From positions 4,838,484 through 4,902,483 of the forward strand of contig NC_133218.1 of NCBI RefSeq assembly GCF_040436345.1: a stretch of 64,000 nt of DNA, in the 5' to 3' direction. The translations under genes and the position numbers were made by a program. The notes beneath the pieces were generated by a model. That model made no database searches. It was given only the letters and a program-made list of their open reading frames with translations, and was not told where the DNA came from. This DNA is from Pagrus major (lineage: Eukaryota > Chordata > Actinopteri > Spariformes > Sparidae). Shown here in pieces: positions 24,771 to 43,497 of this stretch. Within the stretch, counting starts at the first letter, position 1, and each line of letters starts with the position of its first letter.

Positions 24771-25936
24771 GAAGTGAATGGGAGGAAAAAAGAAACAATT
24801 TGGGCTGATGACAGTGGATTTAACATAGAGTGAAAAATCACTGAGGTAGGCCAATTTGACCATGACGTATAATAGTGAAAACAAAGTCCAAATAACTGAC
24901 TGTTTTCCAGAGTTTACACTTTGAAACAATAAATTTTCAATGCACATAAGTTGCGGCTGTAACCTCCATTTATATCAAGTACTTCTCTACACTACCACCA
25001 CAAATTCAAACATTGCCACCTGTGTGTCACAGAAAAGAACATGGAGAAAGTGATAAATGACTTCTGATGTCAAACAGTTCTCTTTATGGAAAGATTATGC
25101 ATACAAAGTTATGTTCAAATTCAAGAAATGTCACACTGCGTTACTTTAGATAAAGCAGCATACATATTTAATATCTTATTACAATTCATAGTTTCACCTC
25201 AGTTGTCTGTTCAATGTCTGCCGTCATCAAAGAGAATACAAAAAAATAGATTTGGTCATTATTTACAAGAACACGTAATTTCCGAACTATCAAAGCTGAG
25301 GGTTTAAGGAGGAGGAGCGGCTTTGACAAGGGCAGACATTTTTTTTGTTATGATTTAAAAATATGCCCTGTGAGGGTCACACTGTGCATGTTCAGACACA
25401 AGTTTCACACCAGGACAGCAGAGAGTATTGGCATACTGGTGACACTACAAATACATAACTTACATTTAAAAAAACAGAAAGTACAATGCAAAAAAATAAG
25501 TTTAAGACGAGGAGAGGACAGCCATACATGAAATCCAGTAGTTGACTTTAAAATGTATTAGACATGCACTCTTTTTTTGTTTCGTTTTGTTTTTTCTTTT
25601 GAAGGGGGGTCTTAAAATACATCAGAAACTGGTCTTACACAAACGGTGAGAAAACAAAAAACATTTCTTAAAAAGGTTTATCTTTGCTAATATTTGATAT
25701 TACAAAATTGGTGTCCACAAAGCAGTTAAAAGTGGACCGTAAAGACTGGAACACAGGAGCATCAAAGGTACATAAATTTAACTTATTTCTGCAGACAACC
25801 CCGTCTACCTGACTGGCCGATAACAAAAACCAATCCTACTGCAATATGAAACTGGGGGAAAAATACATGGGGTTGTTGGGAAGTGACTGGGAGATACAAG
25901 TTTTAAACAGTTCACAACTTAGCTTCGAGAGGACTC
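24771..25936 (-). other. anp32a: probable anp32a 3' UTR
   Basis: Continuous single-copy sequence between the anp32a stop and the candidate poly(A) signal, free of repeat signatures. Exact end inferred. Confidence 0.5.
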
Positions 25937-31108
<5,172 letters not shown>

Positions 31109-31350
31109 CCTGGATCAGCGCGCCCGGGATATGATACACACTTTTAAAAAATTACTGCAAATGCAACTAGCACCTCCAGAACAGACTGCTGTTGTTCATT
31201 CAAACTTGATCCGCTCGGTGGGCGGGAGCACGTCTCGGGATTGTCGTCACCGCCGACCAATGGCAGCGGCTAAATAAAGAGGGAACGGATTTACAGAGGC
31301 ACGGGCCAATGGAGCCTCCCTTATAAAACTGGGTGGGGTTTTGTTGTCGA
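31109..31350 (-). promoter_or_regulatory. anp32a: anp32a promoter and 5' UTR
   Basis: Directly upstream of the anp32a ATG. Contains CCAAT boxes at about 31256 and 31305 (read as ATTGG on the minus strand), a GC box (ggtgggcggg, about 31218), and TTTTATAAG on the minus strand near 31320. CpG content is raised. The start site is not determined. Confidence 0.7.
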
Positions 31351-31351
31351 A

Positions 31352-31851
31352 GTTTGGTTGTTTTGTTAACTTAAGTTTACATGGTTAATGCAATACTTAG
31401 ATGATTAACACTGAGCACAAGCGATGGGAGAGAGATGCCGCATGTTTGTCAGTGCATGAATAATCAACATCAAACCCTCCACATGACTTCAAGCCTTGTT
31501 TAGAGCTGGTGATTATGTGGAGCTCTTATTTATTGTCATAAAACAACATACACATAACACATTTGTCCCAATGTTTACAAAACAAGTAAGAAAAACAAAA
31601 GAAAATCACTCCAATAGAGGAATTTTAAAATAATATGTAACAAACAAGATGTTTTACTCAAAACCGAAGCAGGACTGGTAAAAAAATAATAATGATATTG
31701 ACAACGATATAGAGCAGGTCTGCAACTAACGATCATTTTCATTATCTATTAATCTGCAGATTATTATAAGATAATCATTTATTAGTCCCACAACAGGGAA
31801 ACTTGCATTATTACAGCAGCAAAGAGGACAGCAAAAACAGCATCAATTAAA
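31352..31851. repeat. tandem duplication upstream of anp32a, copy 1
   Basis: Reads TTAACTTAAGTTTACATGG, GAGCACAAGCGATG, TGACTTCAAGCCTTGTT, GAGCTCTTATTTATTGT and a reversed LINE tail (TTATTAGTCCCACAACAGGG). The same series recurs at 32011-33251. Confidence 0.9.
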
Positions 31852-32010
31852 CACAGTAATAATAAATAAACATGAAAATATAAGTAAAAAAAAGCAGTAA
31901 GAACAAAATAAATAATACAAATAAACAAAACTTCAAAGATATTTACACCATTGCCCATTGGGATGTTGAGATTGCACAGTAAAAAGTCAGTTTTGGTGAG
32001 TTGGTCTACT

Positions 32011-33251
32011 GTTTGGTTGTTTGTTAACTTGAGTTTACATGGTTAATGTAATACTGAGATGTTTAACACTGAGCACAAGCGATGAGAGGGGGATGCCACA
32101 TGTTTGTCAGTGCATGAGTGTCAACATTAAACCTCCACATGACTTCAAGCCTTGTTAACCCTCATGCAACTGATGAAAAACAGAAACATTTTACTCAGAC
32201 CACATTAACTGATCCATGTCCAAAACTGCCATAAAAATACCATATAGTAATATTATTGTCCTTCCTTCCAACCTTCGCTGGGTTACATTCTTCAACTAAC
32301 ATCAGTCCTGATAATAACTACTAAATATTCATTCATTTTCTGGATTTTAACTCTTTAAATACCAGTTTGTTTACATGATGCCATTGTTGTTTTTAATGAA
32401 AAAAATAATAATATACGTAATATATAATATTTCCATGACTGTTTCACATGGAACATTTTTTTGTTCTATATGTGGTCTTTTATCAGTTGCATGAGGGTTC
32501 AGTTTTATTATAAGGCAAAGTCCCCTACAGGACACAAGGGGAATGGCATATATTAAGTTTATGGGCCAAAACACATGAGTGAAAAATAGTAAAAATTACA
32601 AAAACTCATCCAGGACTACAGAATGAAGCCTGATAACATGATGCATGATTGTATGCTGTAATGACAGTGGGTTGAAAAAAAAGGTTTAAAGATACATAAT
32701 ATGTACAACCATACCACCAGGGTATTATAAACCTATTATATGAGCTGAGGTGGAAATTTAACACCTTTGCCAAAACTGTATGCAATATGCATTTATACAG
32801 TTAAAATGATCCAAAGATGAAAGAAAAAAACCCAACATAAAATGTATTAACAGTTGCATGAGGGTTGAAGGTGGTAATTATATAGAGCTCTTATTTATTG
32901 TGATACAACAACATACACATAATAATAATACATTTGTCCCAATATTTACAAAACAAGAAGGAAAATGTAAGAAAACCAAAATAAAATCACAAAAACAGTC
33001 CTACATGATTGGTGCCTGCAAAGAAAAAGAAATTGAATAATATTTAACACAAACAAGGTGTTATACTCAAAACAGAAGCATGACCGGTAGAAAAAAAACA
33101 AACAATTTACTTTCCCTTATAACTGCCATAACATTTAACGATTAATCTGCTGATTATTTTAGATAAGATAATCCTTTATTAGACCTACAACAGGGAAACT
33201 TGCTTTATTACAGCAGCAAAGGGGAGAGCAAAAATAGAGGGTATCAATTAT
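32011..33251. repeat. tandem duplication upstream of anp32a, copy 2
   Basis: Same order of words as copy 1, in the same orientation, starting 659 bp downstream. It is interrupted after CTTCAAGCCTTGTT by a 710-bp insertion (32157-32866), so the insertion post-dates the duplication. Confidence 0.9.
32157..32866. mobile_element. MITE insertion with AACCCTCATGCAACTG ends
   Basis: Left end AACCCTCATGCAACTGAT; right end CAGTTGCATGAGGGTT. A second complete right end (ATCAGTTGCATGAGGGTT) sits internally at 32482-32499. The block may therefore be a 343-bp MITE plus an adjoining partial copy, or a longer element with an internal end. It is missing from duplicated copy 1. Confidence 0.8.
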
Positions 33252-34212
33252 GATGATGTGAAGCAGATCTGCAACAAATGATTATTTTCATTATCAATGA
33301 ATCTGCCGGTTATTTTCAAGATCAATCGATTAATCATTTAGTCTGTAAAATTAGAGCCTGACTGATACTCAATTTTTGGGGCCAATGCCGATATTACAGA
33401 GTTAAAGATTCTAATTTTGATTTATCAGCTGGTATATACATCATTTTTGCAATAACCCTTTAAATGTGGTTATCAAATACTGACAAAACAAGCAACAATA
33501 CACTTTATTGTTCAAAATGTCTTCAGTGCACTAAAACCACAAACTTCACTGGGAAGTTAGTAATTATAAATCACCCCACACATCTTTTTTTCTGCATTAT
33601 AATGTCTTTAAAAAATCGGAGCACATCAGACAACATATATGGCGATATCCATATGTCAGGTTCTATATAAAATGTCAAAAAAATAAATACATTGTGAAAC
33701 GTGCTCATCATAATGTCCCAGAGCCCAAAGTGACGTGTTTAAATCTTTTTTGTCCTACCAACATCTAGACACCCAAAGAAAAGCAGCTGATTCTTACATT
33801 TAAGTTTTACTTGATTTTACTTGAAAAATGACTGGAACAAATTAATTATTAGATTAATTGCCAACTATTTTGACAATCAGTTAATCCTTGTGAGTAATTA
33901 AATAAATAAAAGTAAAGTAGCTTCTCAAATGTGAACATTTTCTGTGTTTTTTTTACTCCTCTATGACAGTAAAGTGAATATCTTTGGGTTGTGGACAAAA
34001 CAAGACATCTGAGGAGGCCTTCTGAAACACTGATCGACATTTTTCATTTTCTGACATTTTAAAGACCAAGCAACCAATAGAGAAAATAATAGTCAGGTTT
34101 ATCGACAAGCATAATACCGGTTTCAAGGTTTACCATGGCATGAAAATCGCTGCTTATCATATTGTGTACATTTGTTTTTCCATGTTATTAAAGTCTACTG
34201 TGTTAGTATTAT

Positions 34213-34283
<71 letters not shown>

Positions 34284-34708
34284 TTCAAGTTTTTTATCAA
34301 GCTTCATGTCTGTCAGGACATAATATTTTATGAAATTATAATAAAGTGTTTGTTTAACAAAAAACCCTCCTGTTTCCATTCCTTTAGGGGTCATTTTAAC
34401 TGATAATAATAATAATTGTATAATATCGGGAAACTGATATTTTCTCAGATGGATGTCATGCTGTGAAAATGTCACAACGTTGCAACTCTAGATTCAGCCA
34501 GAAAACAGACTTAAATAAAAGTTGTAATCTGTAGATTCACTTTTTGAATATATTACATGGTCATACAAATGGGACATAAATGTGTATATATATTTGATAA
34601 CGTAACTACAGGCAGCATGTACAACTATATTTAAGGGTTATTGTAATCTTTAGGGTGAATCTCCTAAAAGTATCAGCTCATGTAAGTGAGGACTAAAGTG
34701 AGTGAATA
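33252..34708. other. intergenic, repeat-rich
   Basis: Has fragments of the GCAACTAACGATTATTTTC dispersed family at 33268-33350 and 33840-34090 and an AT microsatellite at 34215-34280. No exon seen. Confidence 0.6.
34215..34280. repeat. AT microsatellite
   Basis: Thirty-three uninterrupted AT units. Confidence 0.98.
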
Positions 34709-34713
34709 TTTAA

Positions 34714-34993
34714 AGGAGACATATTATGCTAATTTTAAGGTTCACAATTTTATTTCAGGTTACTAATACAATAGGTCTACATGTTTTAGTGCTTGAAAAA
34801 CAGTTTTCTCATGGCCCAGTGCAGCAACACTCTGTTTCCCATCTGAAATGCTCTGTTTTAGCTCCCGTCTCTGTGAGGCGTTTCAGGAGCTTCTGTTGGC
34901 GTAGACTTTTTACATTCCACTGTTACATGCATAGGAACCTTTATAACACACTAAAGGAAAGAAAAACAAATTAAAAAGCATAATAGGTCCCCT
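34714..34993. mobile_element. 280-bp TTAA-flanked MITE
   Basis: Exact TTAA on both sides. Ends are AGGAGACATATTATGCT and AGCATAATAGGTCCCCT. A second copy (45996-48004) has been split by later insertions. TTAA targets are typical of piggyBac and Kolobok superfamilies; I cannot choose. Confidence 0.85.
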
Positions 34994-36895
34994 TTAAAAT
35001 GAATTAAGATTATAAAACTGCAGTTTCATCTTTACAATTTTGTGTTTTTTCAAAGTCTAAAATGAGAAACTATTTTACATTTTCATTCATTTAGAAAATA
35101 ATCAAAAGCTTCTCATGTTTTTATGTTGTAAACTCTAAACCGACCTTTTTGTCGTGACTTATAAGACTGATAAGAAACTGATGCAGTGATCATCTGAGGC
35201 GTTCTCATGAGGTGACCTCTCTCCAGTATTAGAGCTCAGTCTGAGGCTGTAAACTGTTTATCCACAAGGGGGAAGCAGCGCTGTTAGTCTGGAGCCAGTG
35301 ACCATCAGGAGGGTGTTTAAAACTGACATTTTCAAGTGAACTCTTGCTGCTAGTTTTGAAGAATACATAAATAAAGGTTGATGATGAGGGACTATAACCA
35401 CAGCCCTGACTCAATACACCTTGTGATGAATGGTAACTGGTCTAATGCGGCCACATGTATTAAGAGATAATATGAAGAGAAAATGAAACAGATCAGTGAA
35501 GCATTGGTCTGCCAAGTAGAAACACATGCCGGTGGTTATCGAGAGTCTCACTCCTTGTCCTGCAACTTTATTAGTGTGATAAATACTGTGCACGCTCGTG
35601 ATAAGGAGGACTTATAACTGCCAATAACGACATTATTGCTGTTTTGCAGCTCTCTGCCCGCTGTCGCTCGTCTTTCTCCTCTCATTCTGTAGTCTAAACT
35701 ACACATTAACTCCCAGCTTTATTCCATTAGTGTCAAACAGGCCGCAGTGTAAAAGCAGCACACATGCATCATGGTTAATGAGGCTAATCTTAACAAAAGG
35801 GAACACCAGCCATTAAAACTTTATATGTATTATTAATCTGGTGGAAACAGTGTTGATAGATAATGAATACAGTGCAGAGTAGCTGCTAAATGTGGGTTTG
35901 TCTGCTTCACCAAGACAGTGGAAATCTATTAAGACTGACTCAGAGGTCTAATAGAAGAAGTGTTTATCTCCTAAAATCCAGTTTTGCCTTAAATTCTGTC
36001 TATAACATCATTGTTAAGATAATCATTCAGTTTGTCAGACAGTTGTACATGTAAATTGTGTTCCCAGTGAAGCTGTATGATGTTAAATATTCAAACCCAA
36101 GACATGGACAAGGATAATGTTTTATGGCTGCAGTATTCCTCTATCAAGCTTTAATATTCTCGATGTCTTGTGCATCATTTTATACACATTTCCACAAAAT
36201 TAAAATCGATTTCATCTTGAGATCTCTACCAGAATTTATAATAAATCTCTGAGGAATTCAACAAAGTTTGGTTGCACAACATCACTGACCGACCCAGCAG
36301 TGGTTTAGTGGGATGAAGAGGTGAAAGTAGGAAAAGGGCCGCTAGAGGGCAGCTCTGTCCTTTTATCCACCAGAGAGTTCACTGTGGAAAACACCCAGTG
36401 AGACTCTCTGAGGAAGCTAAATACATCTGTACACATCCACAGCTCGGCTCTTGCCCTTCTAATCGGTTCCCTTTCTGGTTTTTCGTTTAAATGTTGTTTT
36501 ATAAAATCTTCTTCTTAATTTGCAGTCTAAAGGTTTTTCTATTATCAGCTGTCTGTGTTTGATTTTACTGCAGCATCATCTCCACCACTGTTGTTTGTAT
36601 CCCTATTTTTGTATAATGATTCTTTCTTGTCTATATTTTCCTTATTCCTTATTCTCGAAAAAAAAAAACTGTGACTCATCTGAAATTCTTGAAGCTCATA
36701 AATAACTACTGTAGAATATATTGATTTTATTTTATGTATTTGCCCAGTAAAACAAAGCAGAAGAAACACACCCCTCAAGTCCTACAGACCTCAGTATGCA
36801 TTACAAACATATACAAAAGTCCTGTTATCCACAAAAATAAGCGTAGAGTGGCACTCGGTAGGTCCAGTCCAATATCAAATAAAACACATTTAAAT
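34994..36895. other. intergenic, no recognised gene
   Basis: AT-rich sequence without recognised exons. The part at 35600-35900 lacks repeat signatures and is a possible conserved noncoding region. Confidence 0.5.
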
Positions 36896-37210
36896 CTGCT
36901 AGATCCAGATTTTTATTTGGGTCCACATGAAACTGTACTCACTCACAGCAGCCACCTAAATACACCTGATTTCATGGAGATTATGCATTATATCCTGAGA
37001 AATTAACAAAAATGCTTTGAAAAATGTCCTATCTCGCAATGTTAACGAAAGTGAGAAAAAAAATCCAGGATCCGTCCCTTTATCCAGATACACACCAAAA
37101 GTTAATGGGGTCTGTTCTGGGTGGAGACCCATCCTCCATCCATGTTTTGTGTAAATCAGTTCAGTAGGTTTTGTGTAATCCTGGTGACAAACCAACCAAC
37201 AAACTGACAT
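36896..37210. repeat. LINE-related dispersed repeat, copy B
   Basis: Partner of 9390-9630. It continues into GTTTTGTGTAATCCTGGTGA and caaaccaaccaacaaac, a tail resembling the 3' end of a fish RTE-like retrotransposon. The family name is my inference. Confidence 0.65.
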
Positions 37211-38833
37211 ATAACATAAAACATATTCAAATGTATAAGTATTGTCCATACAAAATGAGCCATACAGTGCCGCTGCATGATGTACTTTTAGCCCTTTTTT
37301 TTTTTTTTTTTTTAGAAACCAATGTTTATGGATGATATAGGAAAAACGTCACATTGCCAGAACAACCATCAAGAATAGGGGGAAGGTGGAGGAGGGCTTT
37401 GTGTTTATTACAGATAATGAGTGAAGCACATACTTGTGAAATGATGGCATCACTTTGTCGTGTAAATTTAGCTTTATTTATATTTATATATTTAAAGCCC
37501 AAAATCCAATGGCCTCAGTGAGCTTTACAGTCTTTACCGTGTACGACACCCTCTGTCCTTTCACCCTCGATTCGATTCAGAAAGAATCTGATTCTTTAAA
37601 GAAGCTTTTCTGGTTCAGGTAAAGCTTCAATTACCTTTTCCCTTTTGATTGTGCCATCCACTGCACACCAACACTTTTCCTTTTCGGGGTAAATACAGTA
37701 ATCTGTCTGTGGTTAACGAGGGTTAATAACAATCCTTTTATCACCAAGTATCTGGCAATCTGCTGCAGTTATAAAACACCTCATTAGCTCTGTATGAAGC
37801 CCACTGAATCAGACCTTTCATTCAAACACAGCGTGAGTGATATCGTGCTAACTGAAATGGTTTTTAAATTTGGCTTTCCCAGAAGAACAGTCACATTTTC
37901 ACAGTCAGTTCAATTACATAATTACAAGATTTACTTTAATAAACATCCTGTTGTTATAGTCCCCTCCAGTCAAAAATTAGTTTTTCTTCCTCTTCTTCCT
38001 CTTGGTGAAGTTTGAGCTTCACTGTGTATAATGATGTATATGCAGAGTTTGACACTAGAAGGCTGTTTTCACATTCATTGCTCAAAGAGTACATTTTCTC
38101 TGTGCTCATTAAAAATCTGATTTTGAAGAGGCAGGGCCTACGAGCATGTGAGCCAAGTGTGATGTGGTAACTGGACCTGGACTTTACAGTGACTTAGGCT
38201 ACATCTTGTGTCCAGCAGTTAAACTTGTTCAATGAAAAATATTTTTATTTTTCATATATTCTGGAATTTTGAATGAGTGGGACAGATCAGGGGCCATTTT
38301 AAGGATTTTCCTGCTGTTTCAGAACTTTTTTCATTGCTTTTGTTTAGATTGTTTCACTCTGCTTCTTTAAGTAACAATACACCTAAGGATAATGAAGGAT
38401 GCTGTACAAAGAGGAGACAGATCTCTGGCAAAACATTCTGCTTAAAGTCAGCAAAAAGGTACAAGAAACTGGTGTAAAGGTGAGCCTCCAGGGAAAGAAC
38501 AGTGGTTTGAGATTGTCTTGGATGTCTTCTCAACAGAAAAGCTGATAACTAAAGAATCAAAGGCAATATCTTCAACAAGAGCTGGGAAAATGGACCATTT
38601 ATATGAAACATGAACTCAACATGGAGCTGAGAATGAGAAAATATACATGTCTGAACTAGCTGCTGGCAACTGTTGCTCATCTATTTGTTTTGGTGTTGTA
38701 TTGATTGGAGCTCGTCATGTTCTGTCCAGAGCTGAAAACACAATATATACATTAAAGTAACAAAAATAGAAAAAAGAATAATTTCACTTATTTCCTGATC
38801 CTTGTATTTGGCCTGTTTAGCATTTTCTTGTTA
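37211..38833. other. intergenic, no recognised gene
   Basis: Poly-T run near 37297-37312; AT-rich, no exon or element recognised with confidence. Confidence 0.5.
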
Positions 38834-39441
38834 CAGAGGTGATAAAACTATACATATTGTTTGCTCAAGTAGAAGTACAGATAGTTGTGTAAAAACAGAC
38901 TCTGATAAAAGTAAAAGTACTGATTCAACGTCTTTACTCAGGTAAAAGTAATAAAGTACAGGCTCTAAAATGTACTTAAAGTATCAAAGTAAAAAGTATC
39001 CCCCGAAGGACTTTTCTACCGGCCGTTTCTGTGCAAAGCAGCTAACTGTACCTCATGTCATATTAATATTATTGAAAGACTATTAAACTTAAAGGTAGAA
39101 TCAGTTGGATTTGTCCCAGCTGTTCCTGAACGCAGATAGATGATTGTTGTCTCATTCCCAGGACGTCACATAGCCACATTTTGGGTTGGTAAAACAAAAA
39201 AAATTGAGAAATACAGGCAGACACAACATAAAAATAATCAATAATTCCCCTCAAATGCATTATAACTAAACTAAGGAGCCTGTTTTTAAAATGTAAGGAG
39301 GAGAATGTACAGATATTTGTGTTCAAATGTAGGGAGGAAAAGTCAAAAGTTGTCAGAAAAATAAATACTCAAGTACAGATACCTGAAAATCTACTTAAGC
39401 ACAGTAACAAAGTATTTGTTCTTTGTTACTCCCCACCTCTG
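38834..39441. mobile_element. hAT-like non-autonomous element
   Basis: Begins CAGAGGTG and ends CACCTCTG. The arms carry AGTA-rich text (AAGTAGAAGTACAG; CTACTTAAGCACAGTAACAA) of a very common fish hAT-type family. No clean 8-bp target duplication remains. The middle (about 39085-39300) may be a secondary insertion. Confidence 0.7.
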
Positions 39442-40849
39442 GTTTTATTAATACACAGTGTCATTTTGAATTGTTGCTTTTTTATGCTGTGAATTACTTA
39501 CTTGTGTTTGGTGCCCACTTTGTGGAAGCTAACAGGGATTCAGACAAGGAATAAAGCAGTGTGTGAACCTGATGTCTGCTGAGGTGTGGTGATGTGTTTT
39601 ACCACGCTGTAAGACAGTTTATGAGGAGACGGCTTGAATAACTTGTCTGAGATGAATTGCTTGTTTTCACTTGGAGTTTTCTGGCTGGAGTCTGAACACT
39701 TCCCTGCATGACAAACACAGGGTCGTATGTTTAAATCTGGATTAACTTGACAAATATGATATGACATATTTTTTCTGTGTTGTTTGCCAGACTGCTCGCC
39801 TCATCACGTTAGAGCGGTCTGGCTTTAACTAAATAACTTATCTTAAATACTGGAACACGAGAAATGCCTCTTTAACCTCATTACTCCTGGACACATAACA
39901 GAAATCCTCTGATATCTGACTCTTTTGTTTGTAATATCAATTATTCACCACCACCACTGATGTCTTATCATGTCAGAAACTGCATCTGTGAAGTCATGTT
40001 GAAATTGGTTTAATATCACCGAAGTTGTTTATCATCACAGGAGAGTAATTCTTGTTTAGATTGTTCACAAAGTATGAGGCTCATCCAAATCCAAATAACC
40101 ATATCCAAAACTGAAAGAGCGGCTGCATACGCTCTTTTCCAAACATGTTTCTATAATTCTGTTTGAGGAAAATCTTTTTTCTCTGCTGAAGATTTTCAGC
40201 TGCTGGACTTTGAATTTAGATCATCCTCCATCAAAACGATTTGTTTACAACTTCTTGAGGTTTATATTTGCAGAAAATACAGCAAGGCAAAAATGTATTT
40301 TCTGAGCAAATACCAATGACCTCTGCTTCATCAAGTCATGTGTTTTTAAAACTGCCACTGCTGTTGTTTTTTCTGTAGTGCCCAGTAAGAGTCACTGTGT
40401 TGGAAATACATAAATCGATTGGATGAATAAGAAACATAACATTTGGATTTTGATGTGAATTCCCCAGGTTTGATGTTTTTTAGTGTGATGTTTAGATCAT
40501 ACAACATGTGATATGGTTTTTTTGTTTGTTTTGTTTTAGCTATTTCCTGTTTTATTTTGTAGTTCTTGTGTCTTGTTGTCACTTTAGTTCCTGCTCACCT
40601 GTGTTCCTGTGCTCCTCCTCAGCCTGATGACATCTCTCTGCCTGCACCTCAGCCTCTCATTAGTTTAGTTTGTATTTAAGTCTGTGTCTTTCCTCTCTCC
40701 TTGTTGGTTCGTCTGTTTTCATCCTCACATCAGCCCCAGGTCTCCTGCATCTCGAGTGTCCTGTATGTTTCCGGTTTGTTCTCTGTTGTTTCTGCTTTAT
40801 CTATTACTTTTGCATTTTCCTCTGCTTGCCTTTTTCACATCCATCTATC
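39442..40849. other. intergenic, no recognised gene
   Basis: No exon, RNA gene or well-defined repeat recognised. Confidence 0.5.
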
Positions 40850-41470
40850 CATCTTCATCCTCTTTTCCGGGGTCGTGTTGCGGTGGCAGCAGGCTCAGTA
40901 GGGTGTTCCAGTCAACCCTTTCCCTGCAACATCTCCCAGCTCCTCCAGGGGAATCCCGAGGCATTGCCAGGCCAGATGAGATATGTTATCTCTCCAGCGG
41001 GTTCTGGGTCTGCCTCAGGGTCTCCTCCCAGTTGTACGTACCCAGAAAACCTCCAAAGTGAGGCACCCAGGAGGCATCCTGATCAGATGCCTGAACCACC
41101 TCAACTGGCCCCTTTTTGAGGCAAAGGAGCAGCTGCTCTACTCCGAGCTCCCTCCACCCTGTAAGGCTGAGCCCAGCCACCCTACGGAGGAAACTCATTT
41201 TGGCTGCTTGTTCTTTCGGTCACTACCCACAGCTCGTGGTCATGGGTGAGAGTTGGAACATACTGTAGATCGACTGGTAAATCGAAAGCTTTGTCTTTTG
41301 GCTCAGCTCCCTCTTCACCACGATGGTCCGGTTCACCAAACCGCCTGTTCATCTCACGCTCCACTCTCCTATGACTCGGGAACAAGAGCCCGAGATACTT
41401 AAACTCCCTCGCTTGAGGCAAAAGCTCACCCCTCAATCCACAGGTTTCTGGCAGGGAACCATGGCCTCAA
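40850..41470 (-). pseudogene. decayed LINE reverse-transcriptase C-terminal fragment
   Basis: The minus strand reads LLPQAREFKYLGLLFPS, then YVPTLTHDHELWVVTERT, and in another frame MSFLRRVAGLSL followed by GWRELGVEQLLL. This order is the C-terminal part of a fish LINE polyprotein. At least two frameshifts and large losses separate the pieces, so it is a dead fragment. The 3' part (plus-strand ccatctatccatcttcatcc) is the characteristic tail, and a shorter relative lies at 60111-60190. Confidence 0.8.
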
Positions 41471-42651
41471 ACTTAGAGGTACTCAAATAGCAGGTATGAT
41501 TAAAACTTGCTTTTTAACACATATCCTGCCTCTGCTGTGACTGCATTTGATTCCTCACCTTTGTTTGCCAAACGTATCAACATGTATCTCCTGTGTAGGT
41601 GGTATAGGTAATCATTATTTTTAATAGTTTATTTAACAGAGTGGGGTTATTTTTCTTTGCCAGTGTAGAGTTTCCACAGTTATTCCAGTTTTTCCACTGA
41701 TACCTGGGGATAGTGACCGTGGGAAAACAGTGCCTCTTCCTGTTTTGGTTGCAGACGCCTACCTTTGTGCCGTTATGTGACCTTCATTTTTGTAGGAACA
41801 TTGAGTCGGTGGCAGACCGAATAGCAAAGTGAAAGTGAGGGAACCAGTCTTTACATGGATGGTGTCACTTCTCTACAGCCATTTGTGACAAGCCCTGGAC
41901 AGGCCTCTGCCTCCAGGAGCATGATGTGCAGAGTCAGTCTCAGCCAGTGTCTCTCTCCCCCAGCTCCCACCCTCTTTGGTTTGTCTTAATTTCCTCACAT
42001 TTTGTAAAAAAAAAAAAACATGTTTTTAGTTACACCTCATGTGTGTTCTCCCCTCCCTGGATCTTCTTTAAGCATCAAAAACAACACAAACAAATGGAAA
42101 ATGAAGCCCTGCGGTCATTATAGCGTTAAACCGCTATTTCTGAAAAGAATATGAATGTGTGCACCTTTTCTGCACACCTGTGCTGCAACCCAGCAGGTGT
42201 TTCTTCTCTCCCGGTTGCATCTATTAAGGTGGAATTCCACTAAAACTTTGCCCAGTAGGCCTTTTTCACAGAGGTCATATAGACGTTTCACAGCAGTAAA
42301 AGCGCAGGCGTAAATAATAAAAATGATGGATGAATTCCTTTTAGCTGCTTCAGGGTCCTGGCGCACAAGCACATGTTGTCCTAACTTGGAATCTATTTAG
42401 TGATATCTGTTATCGTCTCTGAGCTGTTTGTGTTTATGTTATGTCAGCCTATGGTCTTTGTTTGTCTGGTTATCTTTGTCTGCTAGACTCTGGCATTTCT
42501 TGCAAGACAGATCTGTATCTCGATGAGATGACCCGATTGTATAAAGGTTATAAGGCTCGGGAACCTTATGCAACATCCCTTTCAGTTGATCTGCAGTCCC
42601 TAAGAATCTACCATGTTCTAACTTCTTACAGTGTGGTTGGCTTATATATAA

Positions 42652-42652
<1 letters not shown>
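41471..42652. other. intergenic, no recognised gene
   Basis: No exon or element recognised with confidence. Confidence 0.5.
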
Positions 42653-42703
<51 letters not shown>

Positions 42704-42721
42704 ATATACATGTATGTACTG

Positions 42722-42763
<42 letters not shown>
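42653..42763. repeat. compound TG and AT microsatellite
   Basis: TG units run to 42700, followed by a short interruption and AT units from about 42729 to 42762. Confidence 0.97.
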
Positions 42764-42769
<6 letters not shown>

Positions 42770-43445
42770 ATAATAAGGCCAACAAGTGTAGACATAGTTT
42801 TGCCTGTCATACTGTAAGATGAGGGATAATATAAAGAAAATGTGCTTGTGAAAGAGTTCATTAACCACAAGAGGGTGATATTTGTTAAGAAGAGATAGCA
42901 TCAACAGCCCATGTGGAGTTTTTTGAAAATAGTGCAGATGTCTTTTGTAAATATGTGGAAATTGGCAAAAAGCCTCATCACTAAATACTAAAGCACAGAT
43001 AATTCATGTATGAAAATCTTCAGCTCTAGTTTAGTTTCACTGTTAAGAGCAATTCAACACTTTCCCTTGAATCCTTTTTAAACCATGATTTATCAAAGCA
43101 AGCAAAACATGAACACACTCCTGTTTCCTCAGTGAAGACAGGGAGGAACAGTTGCCACAGAAATGATCAAGCTCTTCCACTTTTCCCCACATGGCAGCAC
43201 TTTTTTGGTAACCTCAAGTGCTCACACACGGTGGATTTCGCATTAAACCCTTCTCATGATGTTACTTCCTCGTTGAGTCTAATTAACTCCTCTCCCACTG
43301 GCAGCTGCCTGCAAATTTAACTACAGAAAAAGAAGCTGAGCAGACTTGATGAGAGTGAAGGTTTTCCTCTGCTGGAGTTTGGAGTAATTTGGCAGCTTTC
43401 CTGGGCAGCGACCAGGTTTTAGGAGGCATGATTCAGGCAGGTGTT
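42764..43445. other. intergenic, no recognised gene
   Basis: No repeat or exon recognised. Confidence 0.5.
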
Positions 43446-43470
43446 CATATATATATATATATATATATAT
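43446..43470. repeat. short AT microsatellite
   Basis: About 12 AT units immediately before the palindrome cluster. Confidence 0.95.
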
Positions 43471-43497
43471 GTAAAGCTAATAAAATGTAAAGCTAAG

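Noticed and set aside
40670..41119. 149-codon plus-strand open frame
   Set aside because: It is antisense to the LINE reverse-transcriptase fragment and has no recognisable domain.
42439..42904. Open frames over the TG/AT microsatellite
   Set aside because: Low-complexity translation (HTHTHT, YIYIYI) only.
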